DNA of 27,261 bases from Tetragenococcus sp041859945 (lineage in GTDB: Bacteria; Bacillota; Bacilli; Lactobacillales; Enterococcaceae): NCBI GenBank assembly GCA_041859945.1, contig JBFLGC010000035.1, forward strand, positions 1-27,261, read 5' to 3'. The notes beneath the pieces were generated by a model, which had not been told where the DNA came from, ran no database searches, and saw only the letters and a program-made list of their open reading frames with translations. Shown piece by piece: positions 7,843 to 16,800 of the stretch (the first letter of the stretch is position 1; every line of letters begins with the position of its first letter). The position numbers were made by a program, and so were the translations under genes.

Positions 7843-9291
7843 TTATTCGAAAAAAGGGTCTTTTTTCAAAGCGATCGTAGCAAAACGTGAACGAATGGTC
7901 TTTAAATCATTTTTTGTGATATTGGGATTGATTTGGATCACTTCTTGGTCACTACAGAAATTTTTTGACAGCGAAGTGGTGCTTAAGATCAGATCTGCGT
8001 CTCGAATTTGCTCTATAAATGTGCAACTGATCCCAGTCAAGTAAGCATTGAGCTGCTCTTTTATAACGATTTGTGAAGAATAAGGCAAATCAGAATAAAG
8101 AAAGAGTTTGATCAGCGGCGTGAAAGTATTAAGTGGTGCTACGTTCAGACAAGCAAAAAACGAGCACGTTTTTAAATAGCCCCATTGCCCAAAAATCGCG
8201 CAGTTGGATGTCAATTTTTTTTGGAAAGCTGAGAATCTTGCTAAATAATGCGGAAAGCTTTCCTGTAAATTTTGTAAGTCAGTAATTTGTAAAAGGTTAA
8301 AGATAATGTCGTTTAAAGGCAAAAAATGATGAAAACGTAGCTGATTATGTAGCTGTTTTTCAATCTTTTTTTGTTGTTCAGGTAAAATCGGATGAAAATA
8401 GTGTCGGCAAGTGTGAATCCACGCCTGTACTTCTTCTTTAAAAAGGGTGTCGGGCTTTTTAAGTTCGATGGCATCATCTAAAAATTCATAGCCAAAAAGA
8501 TGGATGATCAACAAAAAATTTTCCCAGTCAGCTTCACACCAACCTAAAAAATCAGGTTTGGGTAGGTAATGATAATCATCAAGAAAAGCGTAAATTTTGT
8601 CTTCGGGGCTTAATTTTTTGTTCAACAAATGAGCCTTTTCGATCACGAATAACCAAATCAAAAATGCTTGCATCTGATTTTCTAATAGATTGACATGCAA
8701 GTAATCCAAGATCTTCTTCCCTAGAGCGCTTAATTTTTGGGGCTCTTTGATTCCGGGAATATCCTTCACGTTTTCACAATTGGTCATTAAATAGATCAAA
8801 TAGAGTGCCCGAATAGTGCTTTCGTCCCCACATAAATTGACCTTGTCTGAAAGTGAGACGTGTAGATTCCACTGAGGATCGACCACCGCACTGATATTTT
8901 TAATTTTCCGACGTAAGGTAGATTTGGAAATAAAAAGGCGACTACACATCTCCTCAGTATTCAGTGATCTTTCGAGTAATATCAAGGACATGATCTGTGG
9001 CGTGATTCCTTTTTGACTATCGTGATCCATCAATAGTTGGAAATTGACGCCATTGCGATAAAGTTTGACCCCACCACGAACACTGATCACTAATTCCATT
9101 TGCTCTGGCGTGTAAAGTTGACTGATTTCTTCGCGAAGTTGACTACAAGTAATTTTGACTGAATTTAGCGCTGGATATTTTAACGTATCCACAATTTGTT
9201 GCATCGGCAAATAGTCCTCTTGATTGTCCAATAGTTGTAAAATATCTTGCTTTAAAGAATTATATTGTTGTGTTTTATAGATAAGAAACAT
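7843..9291 (-). CDS. Mga/AtxA-family transcriptional regulator C
   Basis: 482-aa Mga-type regulator, the close paralog of mga A (MFLIYK, LPMQQIVD, ISVRGGVKL). The second HTH is near 110-133 (MCSRLFISKSTLRRKIKN). The C-terminal EIIB-like region carries ADLILSTTSLSKNFCSDQEV and ends NDLKTIRSRF, almost the same ending as mga A. No good ribosome site precedes the ATG at 9291, which is unlike the other three and suggests weak translation or an unrecognised start. No terminator is evident in the 200 bp before mga B. Confidence 0.88.
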   Translation of the reverse strand: MFLIYKTQQYNSLKQDILQLLDNQEDYLPMQQIVDTLKYPALNSVKITCSQLREEISQLYTPEQMELVISVRGGVKLYRNGVNFQLLMDHDSQKGITPQIMSLILLERSLNTEEMCSRLFISKSTLRRKIKNISAVVDPQWNLHVSLSDKVNLCGDESTIRALYLIYLMTNCENVKDIPGIKEPQKLSALGKKILDYLHVNLLENQMQAFLIWLFVIEKAHLLNKKLSPEDKIYAFLDDYHYLPKPDFLGWCEADWENFLLIIHLFGYEFLDDAIELKKPDTLFKEEVQAWIHTCRHYFHPILPEQQKKIEKQLHNQLRFHHFLPLNDIIFNLLQITDLQNLQESFPHYLARFSAFQKKLTSNCAIFGQWGYLKTCSFFACLNVAPLNTFTPLIKLFLYSDLPYSSQIVIKEQLNAYLTGISCTFIEQIRDADLILSTTSLSKNFCSDQEVIQINPNITKNDLKTIRSRFATIALKKDPFFE

Positions 9292-9608
9292 CTGATTTTA
9301 TGAACCATTTTTTCTACTAGTATCAATAATCCTAAAGTTCTTAATTATCAAATAATATGAAGTAGAAAAAGGTTTTCCTCCTTTGTCGAAAACGTAATAA
9401 TAAGGAGTGAAACAACTCCATTGGTATTATAACTAAAAAGAAAAAAATTCACTATTAAAATGCTTTCTGAAACTTTTCTGGAAATTTCGGCCTCAAAATG
9501 AAAATCTATTAAAAAAGTAAATCATTCTCGAACTGCTTATTAAAGGTCGTGACTACAATTTGATCGCGGGTTTAGAAAGTAACGTCGAACTATCTAAGGA
9601 TTAAGGTT
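9292..9608 (-). promoter_or_regulatory. Upstream region of mga C with TATAAT and CGAACT boxes
   Basis: AT-rich noncoding DNA. A perfect TATAAT (minus, 9426-9431) lies 135 bp before mga C, with a weak -35. Just downstream of it GGAGT/ACTCC forms a small inverted repeat (9403-9419). On the plus strand CGAACTGCTTATTAAAGG starts at 9529 and a looser relative (CGAACTATCTAAGG) at 9586; both resemble the boxes before the pilus operons. No gene is seen. Confidence 0.4.
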
Positions 9609-9828
9609 CTGAAGTGATCTAAGTATTGAAAAGAAAGTTCATATGAAGCGCTGAAGTGATCCAAGTATTGAAAAGAAAGTGCGTATGAAGCGCTGAAGCG
9701 ATCCAATAATCAAAAAGAAAGTTCATATGAAGCGCTGAAGTGATCCAAGAATCAAAAAGAAAGTGCATATGAAGTGCTGAAGTGATCTAAGAATCAAAAA
9801 GAAAGGACGTATGAAATGAAGCACTGAG
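9609..9828. repeat. 42-bp tandem repeat array 2 (5 units)
   Basis: Units start at 9609, 9651, 9693, 9735 and 9777 with an exact 42-bp period. The core CTGAAGTGATCCAAG, A-rich AAAAGAAAG and CATATGAAG match array 1 at the left edge in the same orientation. Units 1-4 contain ATG-AAG-NGC-TGA (MKR or MKC then stop); unit 5 degenerates at its end. Noncoding on the plus strand. Confidence 0.92.
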
Positions 9829-9878
9829 AAATGGAAAGTATGATCTTTGTAAGGGGGAATGACCACCAATTAAAAAGT

Positions 9879-9888
9879 AGTGTACACT
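9879..9888. promoter_or_regulatory. AGTGTACACT palindrome
   Basis: A 10-bp perfect palindrome between repeat array 2 and the terminator at 9902. It could be an operator but has no obvious cognate gene. Confidence 0.15.
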
Positions 9889-9901
9889 CATGATATATAG
9901 T

Positions 9902-9935
9902 AAAAAAGCGAGCGGCTAAGGCTCGCTTTCTTTTT
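9902..9935. terminator. Bidirectional terminator; group IIC intron insertion site
   Basis: AAAGCGAGC (9905-9913) pairs with GCTCGCTTT (9921-9929); T-runs on plus (9927-9935) and A-run 9902-9907 (T-run on minus). The intron starts immediately after. No plus-strand gene precedes it, so it most likely terminated minus-strand mga D before the intron landed between them. Confidence 0.88.
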
Positions 9936-9936
9936 G

Positions 9937-10357
9937 GTGCGCCCTGCATGGGTAATCACTTGGCGGTGAAAGTCCGCTACAGGCTTGGCAGTAGGAACTG
10001 TTAGCGAAAGGCAAGGTGGCAACCGTGAGGTTGTGGCTGAAGGAAGCCGGACGCAAACTCCTGAACTGACGAACACGAAATTGGATATAAGGCTGAATGA
10101 GATCGGATAAGTCTGCCAAACAAGATAAAGTCCGATACTGCCCGAAATCTCTACAGTAAATCCAGCGGTTACATGGGAGGAAAGCGATTATTCTTACCAG
10201 GGGAGGTCTTATGAGGGCATGATGGAAGCTACAGAGTTAGCGACCAAATGCAATTCTGGTGGTGACACTGGAATGAATCATAAGAAGTCAGCAGAGGTCA
10301 TAGTAGTAGCCAACTGACAGGTTACGAAGGACCGAACAATAGTTAACTTGAAGTTTA
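9937..10357 (+). ncRNA. Group II intron ribozyme, 5' part (domains I-IV)
   Basis: Noncoding, GC-richer than its surroundings, full of purine-rich GNRA-like stretches such as GGTGAAAGTCC (9964-9974) and AGGCAAGGTGGCAACC near 10010. Frames are closed by stops on the plus strand. Exact domain limits need a covariance model. Confidence 0.75.
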
Positions 10358-10370
10358 GGAGGTGTAAGAA

Positions 10371-11759
10371 GTGCGACAATCGCAGAAAACAGAACAAGCT
10401 GGCTGGCGTCAGGAAGATAATGTGGAACATGAAAAGAATGGCGGAGTGCGTAGCACTTCCTATGGTGAACAAACAAATCAAGACGGATGTAAATCTCTGT
10501 TTGAGAGAATCCTGTCTGGGAACAATCTCAATCAAGCGTACCTTCAAGTCGTCAGAAATAAAGGAGCAGCGGGAATCGACGGTATGACGTGTGAAGAGCT
10601 GCTTCCTTACTTGAAGGAAAATCGAGAAATTCTAGTGACCCAACTGCACGATGGAACTTATAAACCAGCCCCAGTCAAACGGGTAGAAATACCTAAACCA
10701 GACGGAGGCAAACGTAAGTTAGGTATACCAACGGTCTTAGACCGTATGATTCAACAAGCAATCAATCAAGTGCTACAGCCTATCTTTGAGACCGTATTTT
10801 CGGATAATAGCTTCGGATTTCGGCCTAAACGGAGTGCACAAATGGCTATCATGCGTGCCAAAACGTATTATGAACAAGGATATAAATATGTAGTGGATAT
10901 TGATATGAAAGCCTATTTTGACACAGTCAACCACGATAAGCTAATGTTCTATATCGAGAAGAAAGTCAAGGACAAACGAGTTCTAAACCTTATACGCCAA
11001 TATCTCAAGAGCGGCATAATGGAAGACGGTCTCGTCAAAGTGACGGAGGAAGGAACCCCTCAAGGGGGAAACTTGTCGCCATTACTGAGTAATGTCTATT
11101 TGAATGAGTTTGACCAACTTCTCGAATCCAGAGGACATAAATTTGTCAGATATGCGGATGATTGCAATATTTATGTCAGAAGCAAACGAGCAGGGCAACG
11201 AGTAATGGATAACTCCATCAAATATCTTGAAGGTCAACTCAAATTGACAGTTAATCGTGAGAAAACTGAAGTAGGTAGTCCTTTGAAACTCAAGTTTCTA
11301 GGGTTCTGTTTGCTCAATACCAGAAATGGTGTCAAAATACGCCCACATGCCAAATCAAAGGCAAGGGTGAAAAAGAAACTAAAGAAAATCACGAAACGAA
11401 ACCGGGGTAGAAGCATTCAAGTGCTATTCAAGGAAATCAAGCAACTGATGAATGGTTGGATAAACTACTATGGTATCAGTGAAATGAAAAGTTTTATGAG
11501 TCAGCTTAATGGATGGTTAAAACGAAGAATCAGACAATATATTTGGAAACAATGGAAGAAACCGTTGACCAAAAGAAAGAATCTGATGGCACTAGGAATC
11601 GATAAGCAGAAAGCTTATGAATGGTCCTACACGAGAAAAAGCTATTGGAAAATCTCCAAGAGCCAAGTGTTGCACTATTCGCTTACAGACAAAGAACTGA
11701 TATCCCGAGGCTATATGGACATAGCTTTAAGATATCAGTTTGTACACGCGAACTATTGA
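10371..11759 (+). CDS. ltrA: Group II intron reverse transcriptase/maturase
   Basis: 462-aa intron-encoded protein that splices the intron RNA and reverse transcribes it into the target. The start is GTG at 10371 with TAGGAGG seven bases upstream. RT blocks are in order: AGIDGMT near 67, RxLGIPTVLDRMIQQA 116-130, VVDIDMKAYFDTVNHDK 174-190, GTPQGGNLSPLLSN 228-241, active site YADD 261-264. The maturase/thumb domain spans about 345-400 (NGWINYYGISEMKSF, IWKQWKKP). The protein ends after a short basic tail with no HNH nuclease. It closely resembles the group IIC RT of Eubacterium rectale (the MarathonRT type) across the whole length, with an N-terminal extension of about 40 residues. Confidence 0.95.
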   Translation: MRQSQKTEQAGWRQEDNVEHEKNGGVRSTSYGEQTNQDGCKSLFERILSGNNLNQAYLQVVRNKGAAGIDGMTCEELLPYLKENREILVTQLHDGTYKPAPVKRVEIPKPDGGKRKLGIPTVLDRMIQQAINQVLQPIFETVFSDNSFGFRPKRSAQMAIMRAKTYYEQGYKYVVDIDMKAYFDTVNHDKLMFYIEKKVKDKRVLNLIRQYLKSGIMEDGLVKVTEEGTPQGGNLSPLLSNVYLNEFDQLLESRGHKFVRYADDCNIYVRSKRAGQRVMDNSIKYLEGQLKLTVNREKTEVGSPLKLKFLGFCLLNTRNGVKIRPHAKSKARVKKKLKKITKRNRGRSIQVLFKEIKQLMNGWINYYGISEMKSFMSQLNGWLKRRIRQYIWKQWKKPLTKRKNLMALGIDKQKAYEWSYTRKSYWKISKSQVLHYSLTDKELISRGYMDIALRYQFVHANY

Positions 11760-11833
11760 ACCGCCACATACGGAACCGTACGTGTGGTGGTGTGAGAGGG
11801 GCGAAAAGTTATTAACTTTTCCCTCTACTCGAT
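11758..11833 (+). ncRNA. Group II intron domains V and VI
   Basis: ACCGCCACA (11760-11768) pairs with TGTGGTGGT (11783-11791), then a two-base AC bulge (11780-11781) and a short ACG/CGT stem with a four-base loop: the shape of domain V. The catalytic triad reads CGC (11762-11764), as in group IIC. Domain VI follows: AGAGGG (11795-11800) with CCCTCT (11821-11826) around an AAAAGTT/AACTTTT stem. Confidence 0.75.
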
Positions 11834-11842
11834 CTTGTCGTA

Positions 11843-13273
11843 TCAAGCATTACTTTTCTTTTTGGCGATAATTTGGACTTCTTTGTAAATGATCCGCAAG
11901 TCATTTTTGGGCAGGGAAGTCCGGATCATGAGCAATTTTTGATGAGGCGCGATTGGATCGATAAAAGTTACGGAAGAAACGAGCAGATCGGCTTGTTTAT
12001 AGTTCGAAGTGAATTCAACTTTGTAATTTGTGCAATAAGATCGGATCGTTTCTTGTATCAACTGGTTTTGAAGGACTGTTGCTTCGGTGATAATAAAAAT
12101 AACAATTGTTGGCATAAAGTAACTTAAGCCAGTCAAAGAAATACAGTCACAAAAGGCGAGCGTTTTAAAGCCGGTGACTGCTTTTTTAAGCGGCGCGCCT
12201 TCAATAAATAGCTGCCAAAAGTCCTGAAAATTTTGATGATAGATTGGGTAACTGTCGGCAATCATTTTTTCACTGGGCATTTCGATCAAATCAGAAATAT
12301 TGTTGCTAAGTTGCGTCATGCAACAATATTGTAATTGACGTTGTAAAGTCGGGATTAGACGCTTTTTTTGCTCTTGATCGACTTCAAAATAGAAAACTTT
12401 AAAGGTCTGGAACCAATGATCGATCGTGGCCGCAAATAAGGTGTCATCAGTAAGTGTGATGGCCTCTCCCATGGGCATATAGGTAAGCGCGTAGAAAAAT
12501 AGGAGATATAAGAACCAATCGTCGTCTTGCCAATTGATCAAGAACTTGGGCTTGGGGGCGAATTTATAAAAAGATTTATCTGCCCTAAAAGGGTCTCTTG
12601 GTAGCAAGCGAAAGTCATGACCGACAGCTTTTTGGCAAACAAAGGTCCAAAAGGCGAGGTGCTGCACCTGGATGTCTAATGAAGTCAGATCCAAATAAGC
12701 AAAAATCATTTTGGTCAAATGGAGAGCTTCATCCCAACCATCAAAATCAGCTAAAGAATCAAAACTGGCTGCAAGCATAAAATAATATAGTGTCCGTAAA
12801 GTTGATTCAGAGCCACGGATCTTGATCTCGCTGGAAACAGTGATTTTTTTATGCGTTGATCCAAATGTCCTGAGCAGTGAATTCGTGATCCGGACATGTC
12901 GTATCAACGTTGATTTAGAGATGAAATTTTTTTCGCAATAATCTTCTACCGAAATTGTTCGCCGGTCCAGTATTTCTAGTAGGAGATGATGCGGGATCGA
13001 GGATTGATTATAATTTTCCGTCAATTTCTGTAAATTGGTATCATAACGATTTAAACGCACCCCACCGCGCACACTAATGATCATTTCTAAATGATAGGGA
13101 TCATAGAGCATGGCGATTTCTTCTTGTAGCAAGTGACAAGCATCCTTGACCGCATGAAAAGTTGGGTAACCAAGGCGCTCCTTGATTTCAGCTAAAGTCA
13201 CATAGTCGGTTTCTTCTTCCAATAAATCAATGATGTCTCTACGCAAAAAACGATCTTTTTTAGGTATAAACAT
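11843..13273 (-). CDS. Mga/AtxA-family regulator D (EbpR-like position)
   Basis: 476-aa Mga-type regulator, paralog of mga B (MFIPKK, VKDACHLLQEEI, ISVRGGVRL). The second HTH lies near 110-135 (YCEKNFISKSTLIRHVRITN), and the C-terminal EIIB-like region contains LLVSSVTFIDPIAPHQKLL. The ATG at 13273 follows AAGGGGGG. It is transcribed divergently from the first pilus operon across 577 bp. In E. faecalis an Mga/AtxA-type activator, EbpR, sits beside the ebp pilus operon; by family and position this gene is the best candidate for that role here, which is inference. The group IIC intron lies 10-15 bp past its stop codon and separates it from the hairpin at 9902-9935. Confidence 0.9.
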   Translation of the reverse strand: MFIPKKDRFLRRDIIDLLEEETDYVTLAEIKERLGYPTFHAVKDACHLLQEEIAMLYDPYHLEMIISVRGGVRLNRYDTNLQKLTENYNQSSIPHHLLLEILDRRTISVEDYCEKNFISKSTLIRHVRITNSLLRTFGSTHKKITVSSEIKIRGSESTLRTLYYFMLAASFDSLADFDGWDEALHLTKMIFAYLDLTSLDIQVQHLAFWTFVCQKAVGHDFRLLPRDPFRADKSFYKFAPKPKFLINWQDDDWFLYLLFFYALTYMPMGEAITLTDDTLFAATIDHWFQTFKVFYFEVDQEQKKRLIPTLQRQLQYCCMTQLSNNISDLIEMPSEKMIADSYPIYHQNFQDFWQLFIEGAPLKKAVTGFKTLAFCDCISLTGLSYFMPTIVIFIITEATVLQNQLIQETIRSYCTNYKVEFTSNYKQADLLVSSVTFIDPIAPHQKLLMIRTSLPKNDLRIIYKEVQIIAKKKSNA

Positions 13274-13340
13274 AGTATGCCCCCCTTGCTTGAAAAATGG
13301 TCTTTAGCTAGCCAAAACTTACTCTTTCTAAACTACTTCT

Positions 13341-13369
13341 ATTATATAACAGAGCGATTTGTCCGTCGA
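13341..13369 (-). promoter_or_regulatory. Candidate promoter of mga D
   Basis: On the minus strand TCGACG (13364-13369), 17-bp spacer, TATAAT (13341-13346), giving a leader of about 60 nt before mga D. Confidence 0.5.
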
Positions 13370-13850
13370 TGTTTAGTACACAAATTAGAAAAATAAAATT
13401 ATGAACGATTTCTCATTTTTGTACAATAAAGTTTCTTCTTTGTAGCCAATAATCAAACATTAAAAGTGATTTATTAAGAGAAATAAAGCTACAAAAATAG
13501 GTGTCAGATAGCTGATTTCTGTTAATAGTAAAAGAATTTTTAGAAAATGGCAAATTACTCGCTCATGAATGAATAGTCTTGATATATCAATGATTCAATG
13601 AGAAGAATGTTGGTATTTTCTAAGTGAAAAGGTAAAAACCTTCGAACTGTTCTTAACAAAGGTGATATTTCTTCACAACTTGGAAGAAGCTATAGTTAGT
13701 TTAGTAGAGATGTCCCAATAATAGTGTCTATTTTAGGAAAATACGAGCAGTTATTATTAAAAATCAATGAGTTTTATTTTTAGGAAAGTAGTCACAAGAT
13801 GGGACAGGCAAATGAGGTCGGTTCGGTTTTTTGAAGAAAGGAGGAGGAAG
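13370..13850 (+). promoter_or_regulatory. Upstream region of pilus operon 1
   Basis: AT-rich noncoding DNA. CGAACTGTTCTTAACAAAGG begins at 13643, 208 bp before the tip adhesin ATG, and matches a box at nearly the same distance before pilus operon 2. No strong -35/-10 pair is seen, compatible with activator-dependent transcription by an Mga-type protein. No convincing gene in this stretch. Confidence 0.45.
13643..13665 (+). promoter_or_regulatory. CGAACTGTT box upstream of pilus operon 1
   Basis: 18 of 23 positions are identical to 19776-19798 upstream of pilus operon 2, at similar distances to the start codons (208 and 217 bp). Regulator unknown; an Mga paralog is the natural candidate. Confidence 0.4.
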
Positions 13851-16800
13851 ATGAGAAAGAGAAAAGTTTCATGGGTTCTGTTGTTTACGGTTTTTATCGG
13901 CTTACTCCCGCAAATTTTATTAGCGCATTCGAGTATTGCTCAAGCAGTAGATGAACTACCGGATAAAATTTTGGATCGATCGGGTTTAAAAGTGACCGCC
14001 CAAGTGACTCCGAACGGTGAAAATTTTCAATGGATGATCGCTTATGACAAAGAATCAGACGTAGAAAATGAAATGCAGGCGTTGAAGTTCAAACTAAAAG
14101 TGGACGGGCAAGAAGTAAATTTTCAAGAAAAGACGGATTTTGCTTATGACACAGAGCGCTGGTTTACAGAAACGGCTTTTTCGACCCAATCACAAGGGAC
14201 GCTTATCGTTATAACAGCCCAGGCTGTTTCAGAAGTCACGCTTGAGATTCAAACTGACATCAAGTCGATCGATGAGACAGATTTAGTATCAGTGAGTAAA
14301 AACAGTTTATCTTCTGAGCTTCAAGGACCACACACGTTGGCAATACCGAAAATTACGCAGACGGCAACAACGGAAATGACCCAGATAACAGAAAGTCAGC
14401 CACCAATGGAAAGTACCACGGACACAACAACAGGTGAAACAGAAACACCGCCAAGTGAGACGCAAACTTCAGATACGACCGAAAGTTCAAAGACAGCTGA
14501 AACGTTGAAATCAAGTGAGGTAGAAGAAATCGTCGGACCACAAAATTATTATCGTTCTTCTGCTATTTCGACTTTTGCAGTAAGTGCTTATGTAGATCCT
14601 TTTGATTACACGCCAGATGGTGGACAGTATCCGACATATGGAACGAATAATTACACTGCTACGAGTTCAAGTGAAATGATCAAAAACTATAACTATGGCA
14701 AGATCGGTGATACCCAAAGCAATGTAGCCATAAAAAATATTTTAAGTGGAACATTGGACTTTGCTAACGGTTACCATGCCTATGATGTAGGCAATAATCA
14801 AGAAATTTATTTGAAAAAAATCGTGATGCCTACGGATGATCCAACTAAATTCAAGATTCAATTGGATATGATCGGTGGCATGTTGCAAAAACGACGGAAT
14901 GTCGATGTGGTATTTGTTGCTGATAAATCAGGCAGTATGGCTGGAACTCGTTGGACAAATTTAAAGAGTGCCCTAAATACATTTGCGACGGGCTTATTAA
15001 CTGACAATGCGGATGGCGCCATTCAGTTAGGGATCGCTGCTTTTGGTTCGAATGCAAATGGCGGGACGCCTTATGGAAGTATCGGTAACTTTGGTGGGAC
15101 GCAAGGAAATTATACTGGGTTTACCACTAGCGCTAGTGCGTTCACAGGTCATGCCTTACTTTCAGGAACGCCTACTGGTGGGACGCCAACTTTCTTAGGT
15201 TTAGATGCTGGCTTAGAACTTTTGACAAATACCGCCTACAATGGCCGAACTGATGCCGAAAAAATCTTAATCATTTTGACAGACGGATTGCCGACCTATT
15301 ATCCGACAGACACCTATATCACTGGAGCTAATCGAATTCGTCAATTGACGAGAGAAAGTCTAGAAAGTGGTCGTGTTGAAAAATTCTCAACGTCTAGTTC
15401 CACCTACTTTGGTGGGAACGGTTCTGATACCAGCAGTACGACTAGGAGTCAAACCATCAAGCATGGTAATACTCGCACGAGCCAAAATCCAGAAATCACG
15501 CGATATGCTATTGGATTTAACGTATCCAATGTAGACGATATTTTAACAGCTCTAGGACCAGCTGGACAGTATTCAGCTACTAGTTCAACTGATTTAAATA
15601 ATGTCATGACAGCTATCAAACAAAGGATCTTAGATACGAGTGCTTTGATTCGTGAAGCCAATGTTTTTGACCCGATGAGTAGCTACGTCACGCTTGATAC
15701 CACTTCCGTCACTAAACAAGCACTGACCTTAAATACGAATAGCAAAACGTTATCGGTCACAACTGGTACGCAACCAGCTTATGTGACAGCTACTACTGTG
15801 GATACTAGTGGCAATAAAGTCAATTTATCGGATTTGACATTATCTGGTGCGGTCAATCAAAAAAATGGCTTGCGGTTAACTTACACGGTAACACTTAAAG
15901 AAGAGTACCAAGATGGCACGTTTTATCCAGCCAATGGTCCGACTTATCTTGCCGATACACACTATACGGATCCATTCGGTTTTGCCATTCCGTCGGTCAA
16001 AGTACCACCACAAACCTTTGATCTTAACGTAGAAAAAATCTGGACGGATGATGCCAATGCTTGGGGGACTAGGCAAAATATCACACTGCAGTTGCAAGCA
16101 AAAGCGGGTAGTGATGATTGGACCAATGTAACCGGCAAAACGATCACGATCGATAAAGCAGCAACTGGCAATGGCTTGAAAGGAAGTTTCACGGGCTTAT
16201 CGGCTTATGATAGTGCGCATAATAAAATCAGCTATCGCATCATTGAGGCACGCGTGACAGGCTATAACGATCCGATCTACACGCCTGAGTCAGTGAGCAT
16301 CGATTCGACCGATAAAACGTTAAAAGTGACCAACGAACTACTAAAAACGAAGCTCGAATTCACGAAAGTGGGTAACGACGAAAAGACAGCTTTGACCGAT
16401 GCCGGCTTTACCTTGTATAAGTCTGACGGGACGACGGTGATCGTAAATGAGGTCTTAGCAGATACGAATGGAAAAGTGACCTTTTCCACGCAGATCCCGA
16501 TCGGTAGCTACATTTTGAAGGAAACCACGACGCCACTGGGTTATGAAACGAGTGCACCAGTCACGATCACGGTGACAGATAACAATAAAGCTCTGACCGT
16601 CAGTGGTTTGACCAAAAATCAAATCGTCAACAAATTAAAAGATTTCAAACTGATCGTCACTAAAAAAGATAATCACGGCAAAGCCTTAGAAGGTGCTAAG
16701 TTCAAGCTTGTCAGCAAAGATAACTCGTATATGCAAGAATTGACAGGTGTAGCAAACATCTTCACCTTTACCGGCTTGAAACCAGGTGAGTATACCTTGA

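Larger units (their letters stand above)
9937..11833 (+). mobile_element. Group IIC intron with reverse transcriptase
   Basis: The 5' end matches GTGCG (9937-9941). A structured 5' region of about 430 nt precedes the reverse transcriptase gene, and a domain V/VI-like 3' end follows it. Placement directly after a terminator hairpin is the known habit of group IIC introns, and the RT lacks an HNH endonuclease, also typical. The 3' end is either AC at 11828 or AT at 11833. It lies in an intergenic site, oriented against mga D. All parts seem intact, so it may be active. Confidence 0.88.

Noticed and set aside
9609..9828. Protein-coding repeats read on the minus strand (NTWITSA-like 14-residue units)
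   Set aside because: Several minus frames are open at once simply because 42 is a multiple of three. There is no ribosome site or domain, and the frame does not continue into a recognisable protein.
10348..10587. 79-codon plus-strand frame overlapping the start of the intron RT
   Set aside because: It is out of frame with the RT, which has its own GTG and ribosome site; no independent support.
9937..11833. Retron or diversity-generating retroelement
   Set aside because: The RT has the maturase domain and full similarity to group IIC intron RTs, with a GTGCG start and domain V at the 3' end. There is no template/variable repeat pair or msr/msd.
13767..13850. Longer N-terminus of tip adhesin 1
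   Set aside because: It would place 28 charged residues before the signal peptide, and the strong GGAGGAGG site lies directly before the ATG at 13851.
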